A stretch of 64,000 bases of DNA from Paenibacillus sp. SYP-B4298 (GTDB taxonomy: Bacteria > Bacillota > Bacilli > Paenibacillales > Paenibacillaceae). Positions 43,330 through 53,056 of this stretch are shown here, piece after piece. A program made the position numbers and the translations under genes. Every line of letters starts with the position of its first letter. Position 1 is the stretch's first letter. The stretch covers positions 2,216,001-2,280,000 of the forward strand of contig NZ_CP115484.1 of NCBI RefSeq assembly GCF_027627475.1. Direction: 5' to 3'. The notes beneath the pieces were generated by a model, which was not told the DNA's origin, ran no database searches, and worked only from the letters and a program-made list of their open reading frames with translations.

Positions 43330-43485
43330 CCCTGTTCTCCTCTCCTCGGGCATCCCGCTCTGTACGCTCTTCCTCCTGTTCGTTCACGTCCTGTATATCA
43401 CCCTGTTTGTGCTATCCATCCATTCACCCCTGCGGTGTCTATCGCTGCCACGAAGCGTAGTCGGTAGTTGTTGGTGTTATATGGA

Positions 43486-43511
43486 ATTATACCATAATCG
43501 TAGCGCTTGCA
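43486..43511 (-). promoter_or_regulatory. Putative beta-mannosidase promoter with degenerate cre-like site
   Basis: Minus-strand TATAAT (43491-43486) without a good -35. TGCAAGCGCTACGA (43511-43498) matches the cre consensus at 12 of 14 positions and overlaps the -35 region. Rest of the gap 43330-43583 shows nothing. Confidence 0.35.
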
Positions 43512-43583
43512 GCCTAGCGCCGATGCTCTCCAGACTATGCTCTTCAAGCTCCGTCATCCTATAGGAGTCGAGGCGAACCCCAT

Positions 43584-43624
43584 AAAAAAGCTATGCACCT
43601 GCAGCGCGCTGCAGATGCATAGCT
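43584..43624 (-). terminator. Terminator of the MEKHLA gene
   Basis: Near-perfect stem AGCTATGCA...TGCATAGCT enclosing CTGCAGCGCGCTGCAG, followed on the minus strand by six T residues. Confidence 0.88.
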
Positions 43625-43709
43625 CGACATCGGATGAGGCAGATGGCCTGAGCAGTTTCCTCTGCCCTCTGCCCTCTGTCCTTTGCCTGCACCCATCTAT
43701 TAATAAAAG

Positions 43710-44168
43710 CTATATATACGTGTACGACCTAAAGGTAGCTGCTTGTCCATGATAGATGCCATCGTCGCCAATAAGGTTCCAGACTGTCGCCTGCTTAATG
43801 TAGAAGCGCTTGCCTGTTCGGGATATACGGATGCCGGTATAATCATCTACATAGCCGTTCGTCGTCACCTGCTCGAGGAAGCGTTCCCGCTCCTCGCGCT
43901 CCATCGGCTCCGCTGTCAAGCGGGAGGGCGTCTTGGTGAACTGCTCCTCATCCATCTCCCACAGCCTCTTCGCAGCCTCATTACCATAATTGAGCACAGG
44001 GTCCGCCTCCGTGCCATGCGATAGGATGATGCAGGGTGCCGTATCCAACTGCTCACGAAGCGATATTCCCGGCTGCAGCTCGACCAGGTCACGGCCTGTC
44101 CATCGCTTGTAGCTGCTCCACAGCAGCCTTGCATGGCTATCCAGCCAAGCTGTCTCATTGGTTGTCAT
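43710..44168 (-). CDS. MEKHLA-domain (PAS-related) protein
   Basis: 152 residues. PVLNYGNEAAKRLWEMDEEQF, then GKRFYIKQATVWNLIGDDGI, is the MEKHLA pattern, a PAS-like domain best known from the C-terminus of plant HD-ZIP III proteins and as stand-alone bacterial proteins. Function unknown. The start at 44168 is set by AAGGAGG 7 nt upstream. It is downstream of the thiamine operon on the same strand. Confidence 0.82.
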   Translation of the reverse strand: MTTNETAWLDSHARLLWSSYKRWTGRDLVELQPGISLREQLDTAPCIILSHGTEADPVLNYGNEAAKRLWEMDEEQFTKTPSRLTAEPMEREERERFLEQVTTNGYVDDYTGIRISRTGKRFYIKQATVWNLIGDDGIYHGQAATFRSYTYI

Positions 44169-44391
44169 ATGTGTTCCTCCTTGAGCCATACCTATTCGCG
44201 CTATGCTCCGACTCTCACGAATGCTTCTGTCCCGGCTGCCCTTGCCACAGACGAACCCTGTCACAAGCCTGCTAGTCTTCCGCATCCGCCTTCATACAAG
44301 CTTGCAAGGGAGGTGGCTGCTGCCACAACGCATGGAACAAGCATGAAGCGTTAGTCTGTGTTAGTCTGTCATGCCCCGCACTGCCGACATG

Positions 44392-45219
44392 TTAGCGCTG
44401 CAGCCTGCGATTCCGGTATGCCCAGTGATTGGTCGGGCCATGACCCGCTCCGATCTGGATGCCATCCTCAATCGCCGCTTGAATGAATGACTTGGCCTGC
44501 TCCAGTACAGCAGGGATCGCAAGCCCCTGTGCCAGTCCCGCAGCCAGTGCGGCAGAGAAGGTGCAGCCGGTGCCATGCGTTCTTGCTGTCTCGATGCGAC
44601 GGCCGGCAATCTCGGTGAAGCTATGGCCATCATACAGCAGATCGACTGCCTCCGACCCGGAAGCGTGTCCACCTTTGATAATGATATGGCGCGCCCCATA
44701 ATCGGCGAGCTGCCTGGCTGCATCACGCAGATCCGACTCCGTGACGATCGTTCGTCCTGTCAGCGTCTCTGCCTCTGGAATGTTGGGCGTGATGATCTCA
44801 GCCAGCGGGAACAGCTCGCGCCGCATCGCCTCGATCGCCTCGGCCTGCAGGAGCGAAGCTCCTCCCTTGGCGATCATCACCGGATCGACGACCAGCTTCG
44901 TCCAGCCTTGCTCTCGGATCGAATCTGCGACCACATGAATAATCTCGCTGCTGAATAGCATGCCCGTCTTGAGCGCATCGACCCCGATGTCGCTGCCGAT
45001 CGAGCGGATCTGCTCGGCCACTGCCTCTGGCGGCAGCGAGTAGACGCCCTGCACCCCTGTTGTATTCTGGGCGGTGATGGCGGTCAGTGCAGACATGCCG
45101 TATACATCCAGCTCCTGAAAGGTTTTCAGATCGGCTTGAATCCCTGCGCCGCCCCCGCTGTCAGAGCCAGCTATGGTCAGCGCTCTGGGCGGTCTGGCCA
45201 CCCTATGCTGAATAGTCAT
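44392..45219 (-). CDS. thiD: Hydroxymethylpyrimidine/phosphomethylpyrimidine kinase
   Basis: 275 residues, ribokinase fold. ALTIAGSDSGGGAGIQADLK at the N-terminus and THGTGCTFSAALAA near the C-terminus (anion hole and catalytic Asp region) define ThiD. It phosphorylates HMP twice to HMP-PP, using the pyrimidine released by TenA. Last gene of the thiamine operon; a decayed repeat of 80 bp separates it from thiO. Confidence 0.95.
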   Translation of the reverse strand: MTIQHRVARPPRALTIAGSDSGGGAGIQADLKTFQELDVYGMSALTAITAQNTTGVQGVYSLPPEAVAEQIRSIGSDIGVDALKTGMLFSSEIIHVVADSIREQGWTKLVVDPVMIAKGGASLLQAEAIEAMRRELFPLAEIITPNIPEAETLTGRTIVTESDLRDAARQLADYGARHIIIKGGHASGSEAVDLLYDGHSFTEIAGRRIETARTHGTGCTFSAALAAGLAQGLAIPAVLEQAKSFIQAAIEDGIQIGAGHGPTNHWAYRNRRLQR

Positions 45220-45260
45220 AAGCCCACCTCCTTCATTCGGTTCATTCTATTGTAATCGGG

Positions 45261-45340
45261 CATGTCAAGAAAGCATAACCCAGTAAATGGCGAGAAGGCA
45301 GTGAACGCTACCCTTGAGCGGGCTAGAGGACACGCCCTGG
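45261..45340. repeat. Decayed copy of the 8790-8950 repeat (right half)
   Basis: Shares, in order, GTCAAGAAA, GGCGA-AAGGC, CCCTTGA-CGGG and GACACG with the right half of the element at 8790-8950, with about the same spacing. It fills the thiO-thiD gap. Confidence 0.5.
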
Positions 45341-45347
45341 TATCTGG

Positions 45348-46475
45348 CTATCGCAGCACCGGCGCGCCGAAGCGTCCCGGCTCAAAGGCTTGCTTGAAAG
45401 CCGCATACCCCTTGCCTTCAATTATATCCGCCGCAAGCATCGCTGTAGCCGGACTGAGCAGGATCCCGTTGCGGTAGTGGCCTGCCGCCAGGATGACCCG
45501 CTCTCTCCCCGGCACACGGCCGATCAATGGCAGGCCATCCTGTGTTGCCGGGCGCAGACCCGCCCAGCGGTGGAACGGCATTCGTTCAGCCAGATGCGGA
45601 AATAACTGCTTGTTCCACTTGCGCAGCCGCTCGATGCCGCGCTCCGTCACTGTCGTATCGAACCCCGCGACATCCTCGGAAGCGCCGCACACAAGCGTTC
45701 CGTTCGCTTTGGCAACCAGATAGCCCTGCGGTCCGAACACCATATGGCGCACCGGCTCGCCCGGCTCCATCTCATAGGCGCAGATCTGCCCGCGGATCGG
45801 ATAGATCGGGAGGCGAACATCCAGCGCCTCCTCCAGCTCCTGTGCCCAAGCCCCTGAGCAGACAAGCAGCAGGCTGCCCGAGAAGACGGCGCCGCTCGCC
45901 GCCGTCACCACCACTTCCCCCCCGATAACGCTACTCGTGAGCTGCTCCAACTGCTCATGAATCTGCACACCCAGCTTGCGGCAGCCCGCCTCCAGCGCCT
46001 TCACAAAGTCCGGTGCGTAGACGTGGCTCTCCTCCGGTGTATATAGTGCGGCCTGAATAGTCGGCGACAGCATCGGCTCCAGCCTGCGCAGCTCCTCTCC
46101 CTCGACCAGTCTGCCCGAGGAGCCGTGCTCGCGCTGCCATAACAGCCGCCCCTCCAGCACCAGCAGATCGGCGGCATGGCTCGCCACATAGAGGCTGCCC
46201 GACTCGGTATACTCGAAGCTTGCGCCAGATACCTCGCGAACAGCGTGCTGCCAGCTCGGATAGAGAGCCAGACTTTCCCGGCACAACTGAAAAAACTCGT
46301 CCGGCCCTTCTACATTTTCCGAATAGGGAGCCAGCATGCCGGCTGCTGCACCCGACGCCTGCCCTCCGCAGCGCCCCGTCTCCAGCACAATCGCCTGATG
46401 TCCCCGGCGCTGCAGCTCCAGGGCACAGCTTAGTCCGATGATGCCTCCACCCAATACAATGACTGTTTCCTTCAT
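45348..46475 (-). CDS. thiO: Glycine oxidase ThiO
   Basis: 375 residues, D-amino-acid-oxidase fold. FAD motif VIVLGGGIIGLSCALEL, the middle strands, and C-terminal GHYRNGILLSPATA, the family signature. It oxidises glycine to iminoglycine for thiazole formation in aerobic Gram-positives. Between thiG and thiD. Confidence 0.94.
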   Translation of the reverse strand: MKETVIVLGGGIIGLSCALELQRRGHQAIVLETGRCGGQASGAAAGMLAPYSENVEGPDEFFQLCRESLALYPSWQHAVREVSGASFEYTESGSLYVASHAADLLVLEGRLLWQREHGSSGRLVEGEELRRLEPMLSPTIQAALYTPEESHVYAPDFVKALEAGCRKLGVQIHEQLEQLTSSVIGGEVVVTAASGAVFSGSLLLVCSGAWAQELEEALDVRLPIYPIRGQICAYEMEPGEPVRHMVFGPQGYLVAKANGTLVCGASEDVAGFDTTVTERGIERLRKWNKQLFPHLAERMPFHRWAGLRPATQDGLPLIGRVPGRERVILAAGHYRNGILLSPATAMLAADIIEGKGYAAFKQAFEPGRFGAPVLR

Positions 46476-46562
46476 GCGCTCTCATCTCTTTTCATCGAAT
46501 TGCGCCGTTGCACGTCGCCATCTTGCTCACTTAAATGCCGCGAATGCCAGCATGACAGCCGC

Positions 46563-47342
46563 TTACCGGATCATATATTGCTCCAGCCCACTGCTCGCCG
46601 TAGCATATTTCTTCTTCGCAATCCGTCCCGACAGGTAGGACAGGCGACCCGCCTCTACCGCCAGCTTCATCGCTCCTGCCATCCTAACCGGGTCCTTCGC
46701 CTTGGCAATCGGTGTATTCATGAGCACGCCGCTCACGCCCAGCTCCATTGCCTGTGCCACATCTCCGGCAGAGCCCAGTCCAGCATCCACGATGATCGGC
46801 ACGCCCGCCTCCTCAACGATCAGACCGATATGGTATGGATTCAGCAATCCGAGTCCTGTACCGATCGGAGCTGCGCCCGGCATCACTGCCGCGGCGCCCG
46901 CCTCCTCCAGCCGCTTGCACAGGATCGGATCATCGGATGTATAGGGGAGGACCGTGAAGCCCTCCTTCACCAGAATCTCTGTCGCCTTGAGTGTCTCGAG
47001 CGGGTCGGGAAGCAGCGTGCGCTCATTGGCGCTAATCTCGACCTTGATCCAGTCGCTCAGTCCCGATGCGCGGGCCAGCCTGGCGATGCGCACAGCCTCG
47101 TCAGCCGTTCTCGCACCGGATGTATTGGGCAGATACGTATAGCTGCCCTCCTCGATATGCTGGAGGATCGAATCATCCTCCGTCGCATCCAGATTGATGC
47201 GACGGATGGCGAAGGTCAGCACCTCCGAGCCGGAAGCGCGGACCGCCTCCTTTTGCACATAGGGATTCGGAAATAGCCCTGTCCCAATAAACAGACGCGA
47301 GGACAGCTCCTTGCCGCCAATCATCAATTTGTCCTGACTCAT
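46563..47342 (-). CDS. thiG: Thiazole synthase ThiG
   Basis: 259 residues, TIM barrel. Schiff-base lysine in [19 protein letters not shown] and the phosphate site [10 protein letters not shown] are visible. It condenses DXP, iminoglycine and ThiS thiocarboxylate to the thiazole. GGAGG upstream of the ATG; 5 nt after the thiS stop. Confidence 0.96.
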   Translation of the reverse strand: MSQDKLMIGGKELSSRLFIGTGLFPNPYVQKEAVRASGSEVLTFAIRRINLDATEDDSILQHIEEGSYTYLPNTSGARTADEAVRIARLARASGLSDWIKVEISANERTLLPDPLETLKATEILVKEGFTVLPYTSDDPILCKRLEEAGAAAVMPGAAPIGTGLGLLNPYHIGLIVEEAGVPIIVDAGLGSAGDVAQAMELGVSGVLMNTPIAKAKDPVRMAGAMKLAVEAGRLSYLSGRIAKKKYATASSGLEQYMIR

Positions 47343-47347
47343 CCCGT

Positions 47348-47554
47348 TCAGCCTCCTCCTACAAAATGCACCAGCTCAATCTTCATCCCCGGCTGCACCG
47401 GTACCGACGCCCATTGCTGAGCCGTCAGCACCTTGCCCTCCACCTCAGCGACGAGCGGCTTGCCCAGCAATCCCAGCTCCCTCACCACATCTTCCACATG
47501 CTGCACCTGCTCCAACTGGCGCGGCTGTCCATTAATGATCAATTCCATGCTCAT
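47348..47554 (-). CDS. thiS: Sulfur carrier protein ThiS
   Basis: 68 residues, ubiquitin-like. The C-terminus ends HFVGGG, the di-glycine tail needed for adenylation and thiocarboxylation. The ATG at 47554 overlaps the thiE stop (ATGA); an alternative ATG lies two codons later. Confidence 0.93.
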   Translation of the reverse strand: MSMELIINGQPRQLEQVQHVEDVVRELGLLGKPLVAEVEGKVLTAQQWASVPVQPGMKIELVHFVGGG

Positions 47555-48174
47555 TTCCCTCTCTCCAGCTTGCGAATGAACGCCTCGCACGTTCCCTTGA
47601 CATCGTCGCTGCCTACAATCTCGCTAATCGCACAGATGCGTGTTGCACCCGCGGCCAGCACCTCATCCACGTTGTGCAGCTTAATACCGCCTATCGCCAC
47701 GAACGGAATCGTAATCTGCTCACTCACCTCACGTACATAGCGTACAGTTACCGGGTCAACCACATCGGCCTTCGTCTTCGTGGGGAAGACGGGGCCTACA
47801 CCGATATAATCTGCACCCTGCTCCTGCGCCAGCAATGCCTCCTCGATCGCATGAGTGGAGATGCCGATGATCTTGTCTCCAACCAGACGTCTTGCCTCCT
47901 GCAACTGCACATCGCCCTGACCGAGATGGACGCCGTCCGCCTCCGCCTCCAGCGCAATATCAATGTCGTCATTGACGATAAAGGTCACATTATACTTGCG
48001 GGTCAACGCCCGCAGCGCCTTCGCCTTCTGCAATACCTCGTCCTTGCTGCCGGTCTTGTCCCGTAGCTGGATAATATCAACACCACCTAATATTGCCTGC
48101 TCCATCACCTCGATCAGATCGCGCCCAGGGTGGAATGACTCGCCAGTAATCGCATATAATCGAAAATCCTTCAT
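47551..48174 (-). CDS. thiE: Thiamine-phosphate synthase ThiE
   Basis: 207 residues, TIM barrel. IIQLRDK, GVHLGQGD and GPVFPTKTK are ThiE signatures (TenI proteins lack the last). It joins HMP-PP and thiazole phosphate. AAGGAGGG precedes the ATG. Confidence 0.94.
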   Translation of the reverse strand: MKDFRLYAITGESFHPGRDLIEVMEQAILGGVDIIQLRDKTGSKDEVLQKAKALRALTRKYNVTFIVNDDIDIALEAEADGVHLGQGDVQLQEARRLVGDKIIGISTHAIEEALLAQEQGADYIGVGPVFPTKTKADVVDPVTVRYVREVSEQITIPFVAIGGIKLHNVDEVLAAGATRICAISEIVGSDDVKGTCEAFIRKLERGK

Positions 48175-48283
48175 GTGCTTGTTCCCTCCTTATGAGCTCT
48201 AACACGAACAGCCTTGCTGCGTTCATCACTCCTGGCTCTTTGCTTCATCACAGCCGGATTACTGTTTGCCACTCGGAATGATA

Positions 48284-49330
48284 TTAATTGCCGATATATC
48301 TGGCATACAGCGATTTGGCTCGCACCGCATCGCTCGTTCCCTGCACAAGCACTCGCCCCTCGGCAAACAGCACTAGCCGCTCGCCCTCCGGCAGCTCCAC
48401 ACGCAGCAGGAACGGGTTGCTCGTCACTGTGACAGCTACCCGCTCCAGCCTGCTGCGCCACAGCTCCAGATCGAGCGGCTTGCCGTAGCTAGCAATCTGC
48501 ACCGTATCGCGTCCGCATAGCGACACCGCCTGCTCCTCGCTCTGCCACTCCAGTGCCGGATAGTGGCGAAGCTGACAGCACGGGCAATCCGGCAGCGGCT
48601 CGCCAAAGCTAAGCTCATAGAAGCGGTTATGCCAGATATCGAACGTCACCAGGCTGCTCCGGCGATGCGCCTCGTCACCCACCAGCAGCTTCATCGCCTC
48701 GACGGCCTGATAGGAGGCGACGATGTCCACGACCGGGCCGATCACTCCGATCGTATCGCAGGTTTCGCCGGCGCTGTCCCCTGACTGAATAAAGCAGCGC
48801 AGACAGGGCGTGCGGCCCGGAACGAACAGCGCACTCATGCCGCGCGAGCTGACCGCTCCTCCATAGGTGAATGGAATGCCAGCGCGATAGCAGGCATCAT
48901 TGAGCAGGAAGCGGGTACGGAAGTTGTCTGTTCCGTCGAGCACCAGATCCATGCCATCCAGCAGCGTATCCACATTGCTCAGCGTCACATCCGTAACCAC
49001 CGCCTCGATATGCACCGACGAATTGATCTGCCGCAGCTTGCGCTCTGCTGCGACCGCCTTCGGATACATCTCCAGCACATCCCGCTCGTCGTACAGCATC
49101 TGGCGCTGCAGATTGCTCGCCTCGACATAGTCGCGATCCACCAGCCGCACGTACCCGACTCCAGCACGCACCATATGGTTGGCCAGCACCGTGCCGAGCG
49201 CACCCATGCCGACAATACACACCTTGCTATCCAACAGCCTGCGCTGTCCCTGCTCCCCGATCGGGGCGAACAGCAGTTGGCGCGAGTAGCGCTCATGAAG
49301 CAGCCCCTTTTGCTCCGGCCTTTGATCCAT
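48284..49330 (-). CDS. thiF: ThiF/MoeB-family ThiS adenylyltransferase
   Basis: 348 residues. ATP motif GMGALGTVLANHMVRAG, RDYVEASNLQRQ, and DGTDNFRTRFLLND are E1-like signatures; CPCC and CLRC pairs should bind zinc. It adenylates the ThiS C-terminus. The last 80 residues are an extra domain not seen in minimal ThiF, and resemble the tail of MoeB-like Firmicutes proteins. Confidence 0.93.
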   Translation of the reverse strand: MDQRPEQKGLLHERYSRQLLFAPIGEQGQRRLLDSKVCIVGMGALGTVLANHMVRAGVGYVRLVDRDYVEASNLQRQMLYDERDVLEMYPKAVAAERKLRQINSSVHIEAVVTDVTLSNVDTLLDGMDLVLDGTDNFRTRFLLNDACYRAGIPFTYGGAVSSRGMSALFVPGRTPCLRCFIQSGDSAGETCDTIGVIGPVVDIVASYQAVEAMKLLVGDEAHRRSSLVTFDIWHNRFYELSFGEPLPDCPCCQLRHYPALEWQSEEQAVSLCGRDTVQIASYGKPLDLELWRSRLERVAVTVTSNPFLLRVELPEGERLVLFAEGRVLVQGTSDAVRAKSLYARYIGN

Positions 49331-49423
49331 CGAACCGACCGCTCCTTCCTGTATTCAGCTTCTGTTTATATTCTGCGACTTCGGAACATCTAGCACGGAT
49401 TGCGCCTCAAGATTACGCCTCAC

Positions 49424-49448
49424 CTCGCACCCAGCTCCCAGGTGCGAG
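49424..49448 (-). terminator. Hairpin between thiY- and thiF-type genes
   Basis: 8-bp perfect stem CTCGCACC/GGTGCGAG with a 9-nt loop, no T-run, in a 220-bp gap. It may lower downstream expression or mark an RNA processing site. Confidence 0.4.
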
Positions 49449-49454
49449 CCGTTG

Positions 49455-49478
49455 CCCGACAGCCCGACAGCCCGACAG
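49455..49478 (-). repeat. Three tandem copies of CCCGACAG
   Basis: Perfect 8-bp tandem repeat, three units, directly beside the hairpin in the thiY-thiF gap. Likely slippage product. Confidence 0.8.
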
Positions 49479-49550
49479 CGACCGCCCGAGCATACCGCGC
49501 CCTCACAATGACCTCTGCCCTGCCTCATCGTATGGACTGACACTTATGCC

Positions 49551-50594
49551 TTACAGGTTGCGGAACGCTGAGGCCGCATCGACATCATTGCGCAGTTGCC
49601 CTTTTTCCTTCAGCCAATCAATCACCGCTTGCCACGATTCGGCCGTCTGGCTCCCGAAGCCTGCATCACCGGCATCCATCAGCGGCAGCAGCGTCTCCAG
49701 GCTCAGCTTCTCAATCTCGGGGTCCAACGGGAAATCGGCGTTCTGCTTGTTCAGCAGATTGGCAAGAGAGGCTTCTGGATGATCGGCCGTATACGCCTGG
49801 CCTTTGGCCGCTGCCGCCAGAAACTTGCGGATCGCCTCACTGTTCTTGGACAGCCCCTCTTCACTTGCCGTAAATACCAGCTCATAATAATCCGGCACGC
49901 CATACTTCGACGGGTCGAACACCTGCAGCCGAATGCCCTCCTTCTCCAGCAGCAGCTTCTCATGGTTGATATAGCCGCCAATGATCGCGTCCACACGCTT
50001 GGTCGTCATCGCCGGAATAAGATCCCAGCCAATATCGACATACTTCAGCTTCGAGCTGTCGCCGCCATCGCTCTCTACCATCGTATTGACGATCGATTCA
50101 TCGAGCGGAATCGATGGATAGCCGATCATCTTGCTCTCCAGATCCTTGGGACTGTTCACGCCGGAGTCAGCCAGGACAAACAACTGGTTCAACGGATGGC
50201 GCACGATCGAGCCCACCGATACGATGGGGATGCCCTCGGAGCGTGAGATGGCCACCTGCATCTGATAGCTGATCGCCAGATCAGCCTTGCCTGTTGCAAC
50301 CAGCTTCAGTGCGTCATTCGTGTCCGCTGGCGTCTGCAGCTTGACCTTGAGACCCGCTTCCTTGAAATACCCCTGCTCCTCCGCAGCAAACAAGAAGGAG
50401 TGAACGGCATTCGGATACCAGTCCAGCAGTACCGTCAGCTCGGTCTCCTGCTCCACCTGCGCCGTATCCGGTGCAGTCAGACCGCTCTGCTGCGGCGTCG
50501 AGCCATCGCCTGACGAGCATCCTGCCGCCGTCATGACCGTCATTAGAGCCAGCAGCAGCCCTGTGCGCTTGAACTTGAACCAAGATTGTTTCAT
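49551..50594 (-). CDS. thiY: ThiY/THI5-NMT1-type substrate-binding lipoprotein
   Basis: 347 residues. Lipobox MTAAGC gives Cys26. The mature part has the NMT1/THI5-like pyrimidine-binding motif (LDWYPNAVHSFLFAAEEQGYF). Binds N-formyl-aminomethyl-pyrimidine or a related HMP precursor. ATG at 50594 follows AAGGGG. Confidence 0.88.
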   Translation of the reverse strand: MKQSWFKFKRTGLLLALMTVMTAAGCSSGDGSTPQQSGLTAPDTAQVEQETELTVLLDWYPNAVHSFLFAAEEQGYFKEAGLKVKLQTPADTNDALKLVATGKADLAISYQMQVAISRSEGIPIVSVGSIVRHPLNQLFVLADSGVNSPKDLESKMIGYPSIPLDESIVNTMVESDGGDSSKLKYVDIGWDLIPAMTTKRVDAIIGGYINHEKLLLEKEGIRLQVFDPSKYGVPDYYELVFTASEEGLSKNSEAIRKFLAAAAKGQAYTADHPEASLANLLNKQNADFPLDPEIEKLSLETLLPLMDAGDAGFGSQTAESWQAVIDWLKEKGQLRNDVDAASAFRNL

Positions 50595-50727
50595 GTACCC
50601 CATCCCCTTATCCTTATCATCTATATCGATCCAGTACTTCAACCTCATATGCTGGATGCCTGTCCAGGTTCAAACGACTGCCTTCATGCAGCGCAAGCAC
50701 CGCTCATTAGGAGCATCCTCTCACCGG

Positions 50728-51492
50728 CTATTCTCTCGCCCCAGGCCCGCGCCGCTTGAGCACCGCCCGCTCCAGCATGCTGGCAGCCAGGAACATGGCG
50801 ATGCCCATCAGCGACAGCAGCAGCACACCGGAGAATACCGCCTCACCGCGCAGCATATTGGATGCACGCTTCGTATAGGCACCGAGCCCTGCTTCGCCGC
50901 CCAGCCATTCACCGAGCGTTGCCCCGCCTACGCTGATCGTCGCTGCCATCTTCAAGCCGGTGAAGAAGCCAGGCAGCGCCGATGGCAGCTTCCACTTGAG
51001 AAACAGCTCCTGCTTGCGCGCGCCCATCGAGCGCATCAGCTCTCCGATGCCCGCATCTGCCGTGCGAAAGCCATCCGCCGTATTGACCGCGATCGGGAAG
51101 AAGGTGAACAGCATCACGACAGACACCTTGCTCCATATCTCGTAGCCAAACCACATGACCATGATTGGCGACAAAGCGATGATCGGTATCGTCTGCGATG
51201 CAACGACCAGTGGATACAGCGTCCGCTTCGCCAGCCTCGATCCCTCGATCCAGACCGCCATCAGCACGCCCAGCAGAACGGACAGACCCAGTCCCAGCAG
51301 CGCTTCGCCTAGCGTAATCATCGCATGGCGCCATAGCAACGGCCCGTTCTCCGCCATCGAGCCGAGAACAGCCGATAAGCGCGGTATAATATAATGAGGC
51401 ACCGCAAAAACAGTTGTCGCCGCTTCCCACGCCACTGCCAGCAGCAGCAGGAACAGCACAACCGGCACAGCCTCCTTCATTCGCCTGCCCAT
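50728..51492 (-). CDS. thiX: ThiX-type ABC permease
   Basis: 254 residues with six membrane helices and the EAA loop GARKQELFLKWKLPSA, of the BPD_transp_1 family used by nitrate/taurine/HMP importers. Its ATG overlaps the ATPase stop by one base (TGATG). Partner of the ThiY-type lipoprotein. Confidence 0.88.
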   Translation of the reverse strand: MGRRMKEAVPVVLFLLLLAVAWEAATTVFAVPHYIIPRLSAVLGSMAENGPLLWRHAMITLGEALLGLGLSVLLGVLMAVWIEGSRLAKRTLYPLVVASQTIPIIALSPIMVMWFGYEIWSKVSVVMLFTFFPIAVNTADGFRTADAGIGELMRSMGARKQELFLKWKLPSALPGFFTGLKMAATISVGGATLGEWLGGEAGLGAYTKRASNMLRGEAVFSGVLLLSLMGIAMFLAASMLERAVLKRRGPGARE

Positions 51493-52397
51493 CAGCCTTC
51501 CCCTCCCCTGACAGCCGATGCGTGCCCGAGCTGCTCCAGTATCGCCCGCTTCAATTGGAGAAAGGAAGGCTCCAGCACGGCGCTATAAGTGCGCGGCCGC
51601 GGCACGTCCACCACAAATTCGCTCAAGCGCGAGATCGGTGACGCGGATGCAACCAGGACGCGATCCGAGAGCAGCAACGCCTCATCGACATCATGAGTAA
51701 TGAACAGCACGGTCTTGCGGTGCTGCTCCCAGATTTGCAGCAGCCACTCCTGCATGCCCGTCCGCGTCATCGCGTCAAGCGCACTGAATGGCTCATCCAG
51801 CAATAGCGGATCGCCGCCAGACAAGAGCGAGCGCAGGAAGGACACCCGCTGCCGCATCCCGCCAGATAGCTCATGCGGACGCTTATCCCCCGCTCCCTCC
51901 AGGCCGAAGCTAGGCAACAGCTCGCTCACCTGTCTGCGCGCTTCCCTGCGCGGCACACCGGCGAGCTCCAGGCCCAGCGCTGCATTATCGATGACGCTGC
52001 GCCACGGCATCAGGCAATCGCGCTGCGGCATATAGCCGATGCGACGCACCTGACGCTTGCTGGTGACAGCGTTGTCGCCATCGCCGTCTTCGCCAGCAAG
52101 CACGATGCTGCCCGCTTGAGGCTCCAGGAGACCGGCGAGCAGCCGGAACAGCGTCGTCTTGCCGACACCGCTTGGGGCGAGCAGCGCCACGAATTCGCCG
52201 GCGAGCACCTCGAAGCTCAGTGAGTCGAACAGGGCAGGGCCTCCCTTGAAGGCATAGCTCAAGCTGTGCACCGCCAGAGACGTCCTGCTCCCGCTGCGAG
52301 CCGCCGCGCTAGAGCCTGAGGCGCTAGAAGCCGCAGTGCTGGAGTCCGCAGTGCTCACATTGGAAGCTTTCCAGCCCGGCGCGCTCAAATTGGCCAA
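51492..52397 (-). CDS. thiZ: ThiZ-type ABC ATPase
   Basis: 301 residues. Walker A APSGVGKTT, Q-loop, signature LSGGMRQRVS, Walker B LLLDEPFSALD. The first about 35 residues are an unusual Ala/Ser-rich tail. TTG start at 52397 overlapping the tenA end; a second TTG three codons later with better spacing from AAGAGGA is also possible. Confidence 0.87.
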   Translation of the reverse strand: MANLSAPGWKASNVSTADSSTAASSASGSSAAARSGSRTSLAVHSLSYAFKGGPALFDSLSFEVLAGEFVALLAPSGVGKTTLFRLLAGLLEPQAGSIVLAGEDGDGDNAVTSKRQVRRIGYMPQRDCLMPWRSVIDNAALGLELAGVPRREARRQVSELLPSFGLEGAGDKRPHELSGGMRQRVSFLRSLLSGGDPLLLDEPFSALDAMTRTGMQEWLLQIWEQHRKTVLFITHDVDEALLLSDRVLVASASPISRLSEFVVDVPRPRTYSAVLEPSFLQLKRAILEQLGHASAVRGGEG

Positions 52398-53056
52398 TCC
52401 TCTTGCTTATAGGCCACATCCCAGAACAGATATTCGAACTTGGAGGTGATCACGAAATGCTCCTCCAGTCTCGCCAGCTCGCGCTCGGGCAGCCCTTCCG
52501 CCAGCCTGTCCATCAGCCCGATCGTCCAGTCGGTCAGTTCGCCAAATTCTGGCGAGCTGTACATAAGAATCCACTCCTTATAGAGCGGGTGATCCAGGCT
52601 GCCCGGAATTCTGGCAAACGTCGTACCAATCTCGCGATAGCTCCACATGCAAGGCAGCAAAGCCGCAACGACCTCGGCCAGCGAGCCGTTTGCTGCAGTG
52701 TCCAGCATATATTTGGTATAGGCGATCGTCGTCTGGGTCGGTCGTGTCGCCTCCAGCTCCGCACGCGAGATGCCGAAGCGCTCCGCGTATTGGCGGTGCA
52801 GCTCCATCTCGACATTCAGCGTGGAATACAACAGCTCCGCGAACTTGGTGATCGTCTCCAGGTCACGAGCCTTCAAGCTGCCATACGCAAATACCTTGGC
52901 ATAATCGATCAAATACACATAATCCTGCTTCATATAATATATGAACCGCTGCGGATCAAGCGTGCCGTCCCGCAGCTCTGTCAGAAACGGGTGCGCATGG
53001 CAACGCCCCCAAATCTCTGCCACCGACCGGTATAATCTCTCACTAAAACGCTCCAT
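52385..53056 (-). CDS. tenA: Aminopyrimidine aminohydrolase TenA (thiaminase II)
   Basis: 223 residues, all-helical. The active-site Cys is C136 (LLPCMWSY) and YYMKQDYVYL is the conserved N-terminal element. Hydrolyses 4-amino-5-aminomethyl-pyrimidine to HMP. Its ATG lies inside the 3' end of the deformylase gene. Confidence 0.95.
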   Translation of the reverse strand: MERFSERLYRSVAEIWGRCHAHPFLTELRDGTLDPQRFIYYMKQDYVYLIDYAKVFAYGSLKARDLETITKFAELLYSTLNVEMELHRQYAERFGISRAELEATRPTQTTIAYTKYMLDTAANGSLAEVVAALLPCMWSYREIGTTFARIPGSLDHPLYKEWILMYSSPEFGELTDWTIGLMDRLAEGLPERELARLEEHFVITSKFEYLFWDVAYKQEDWPI

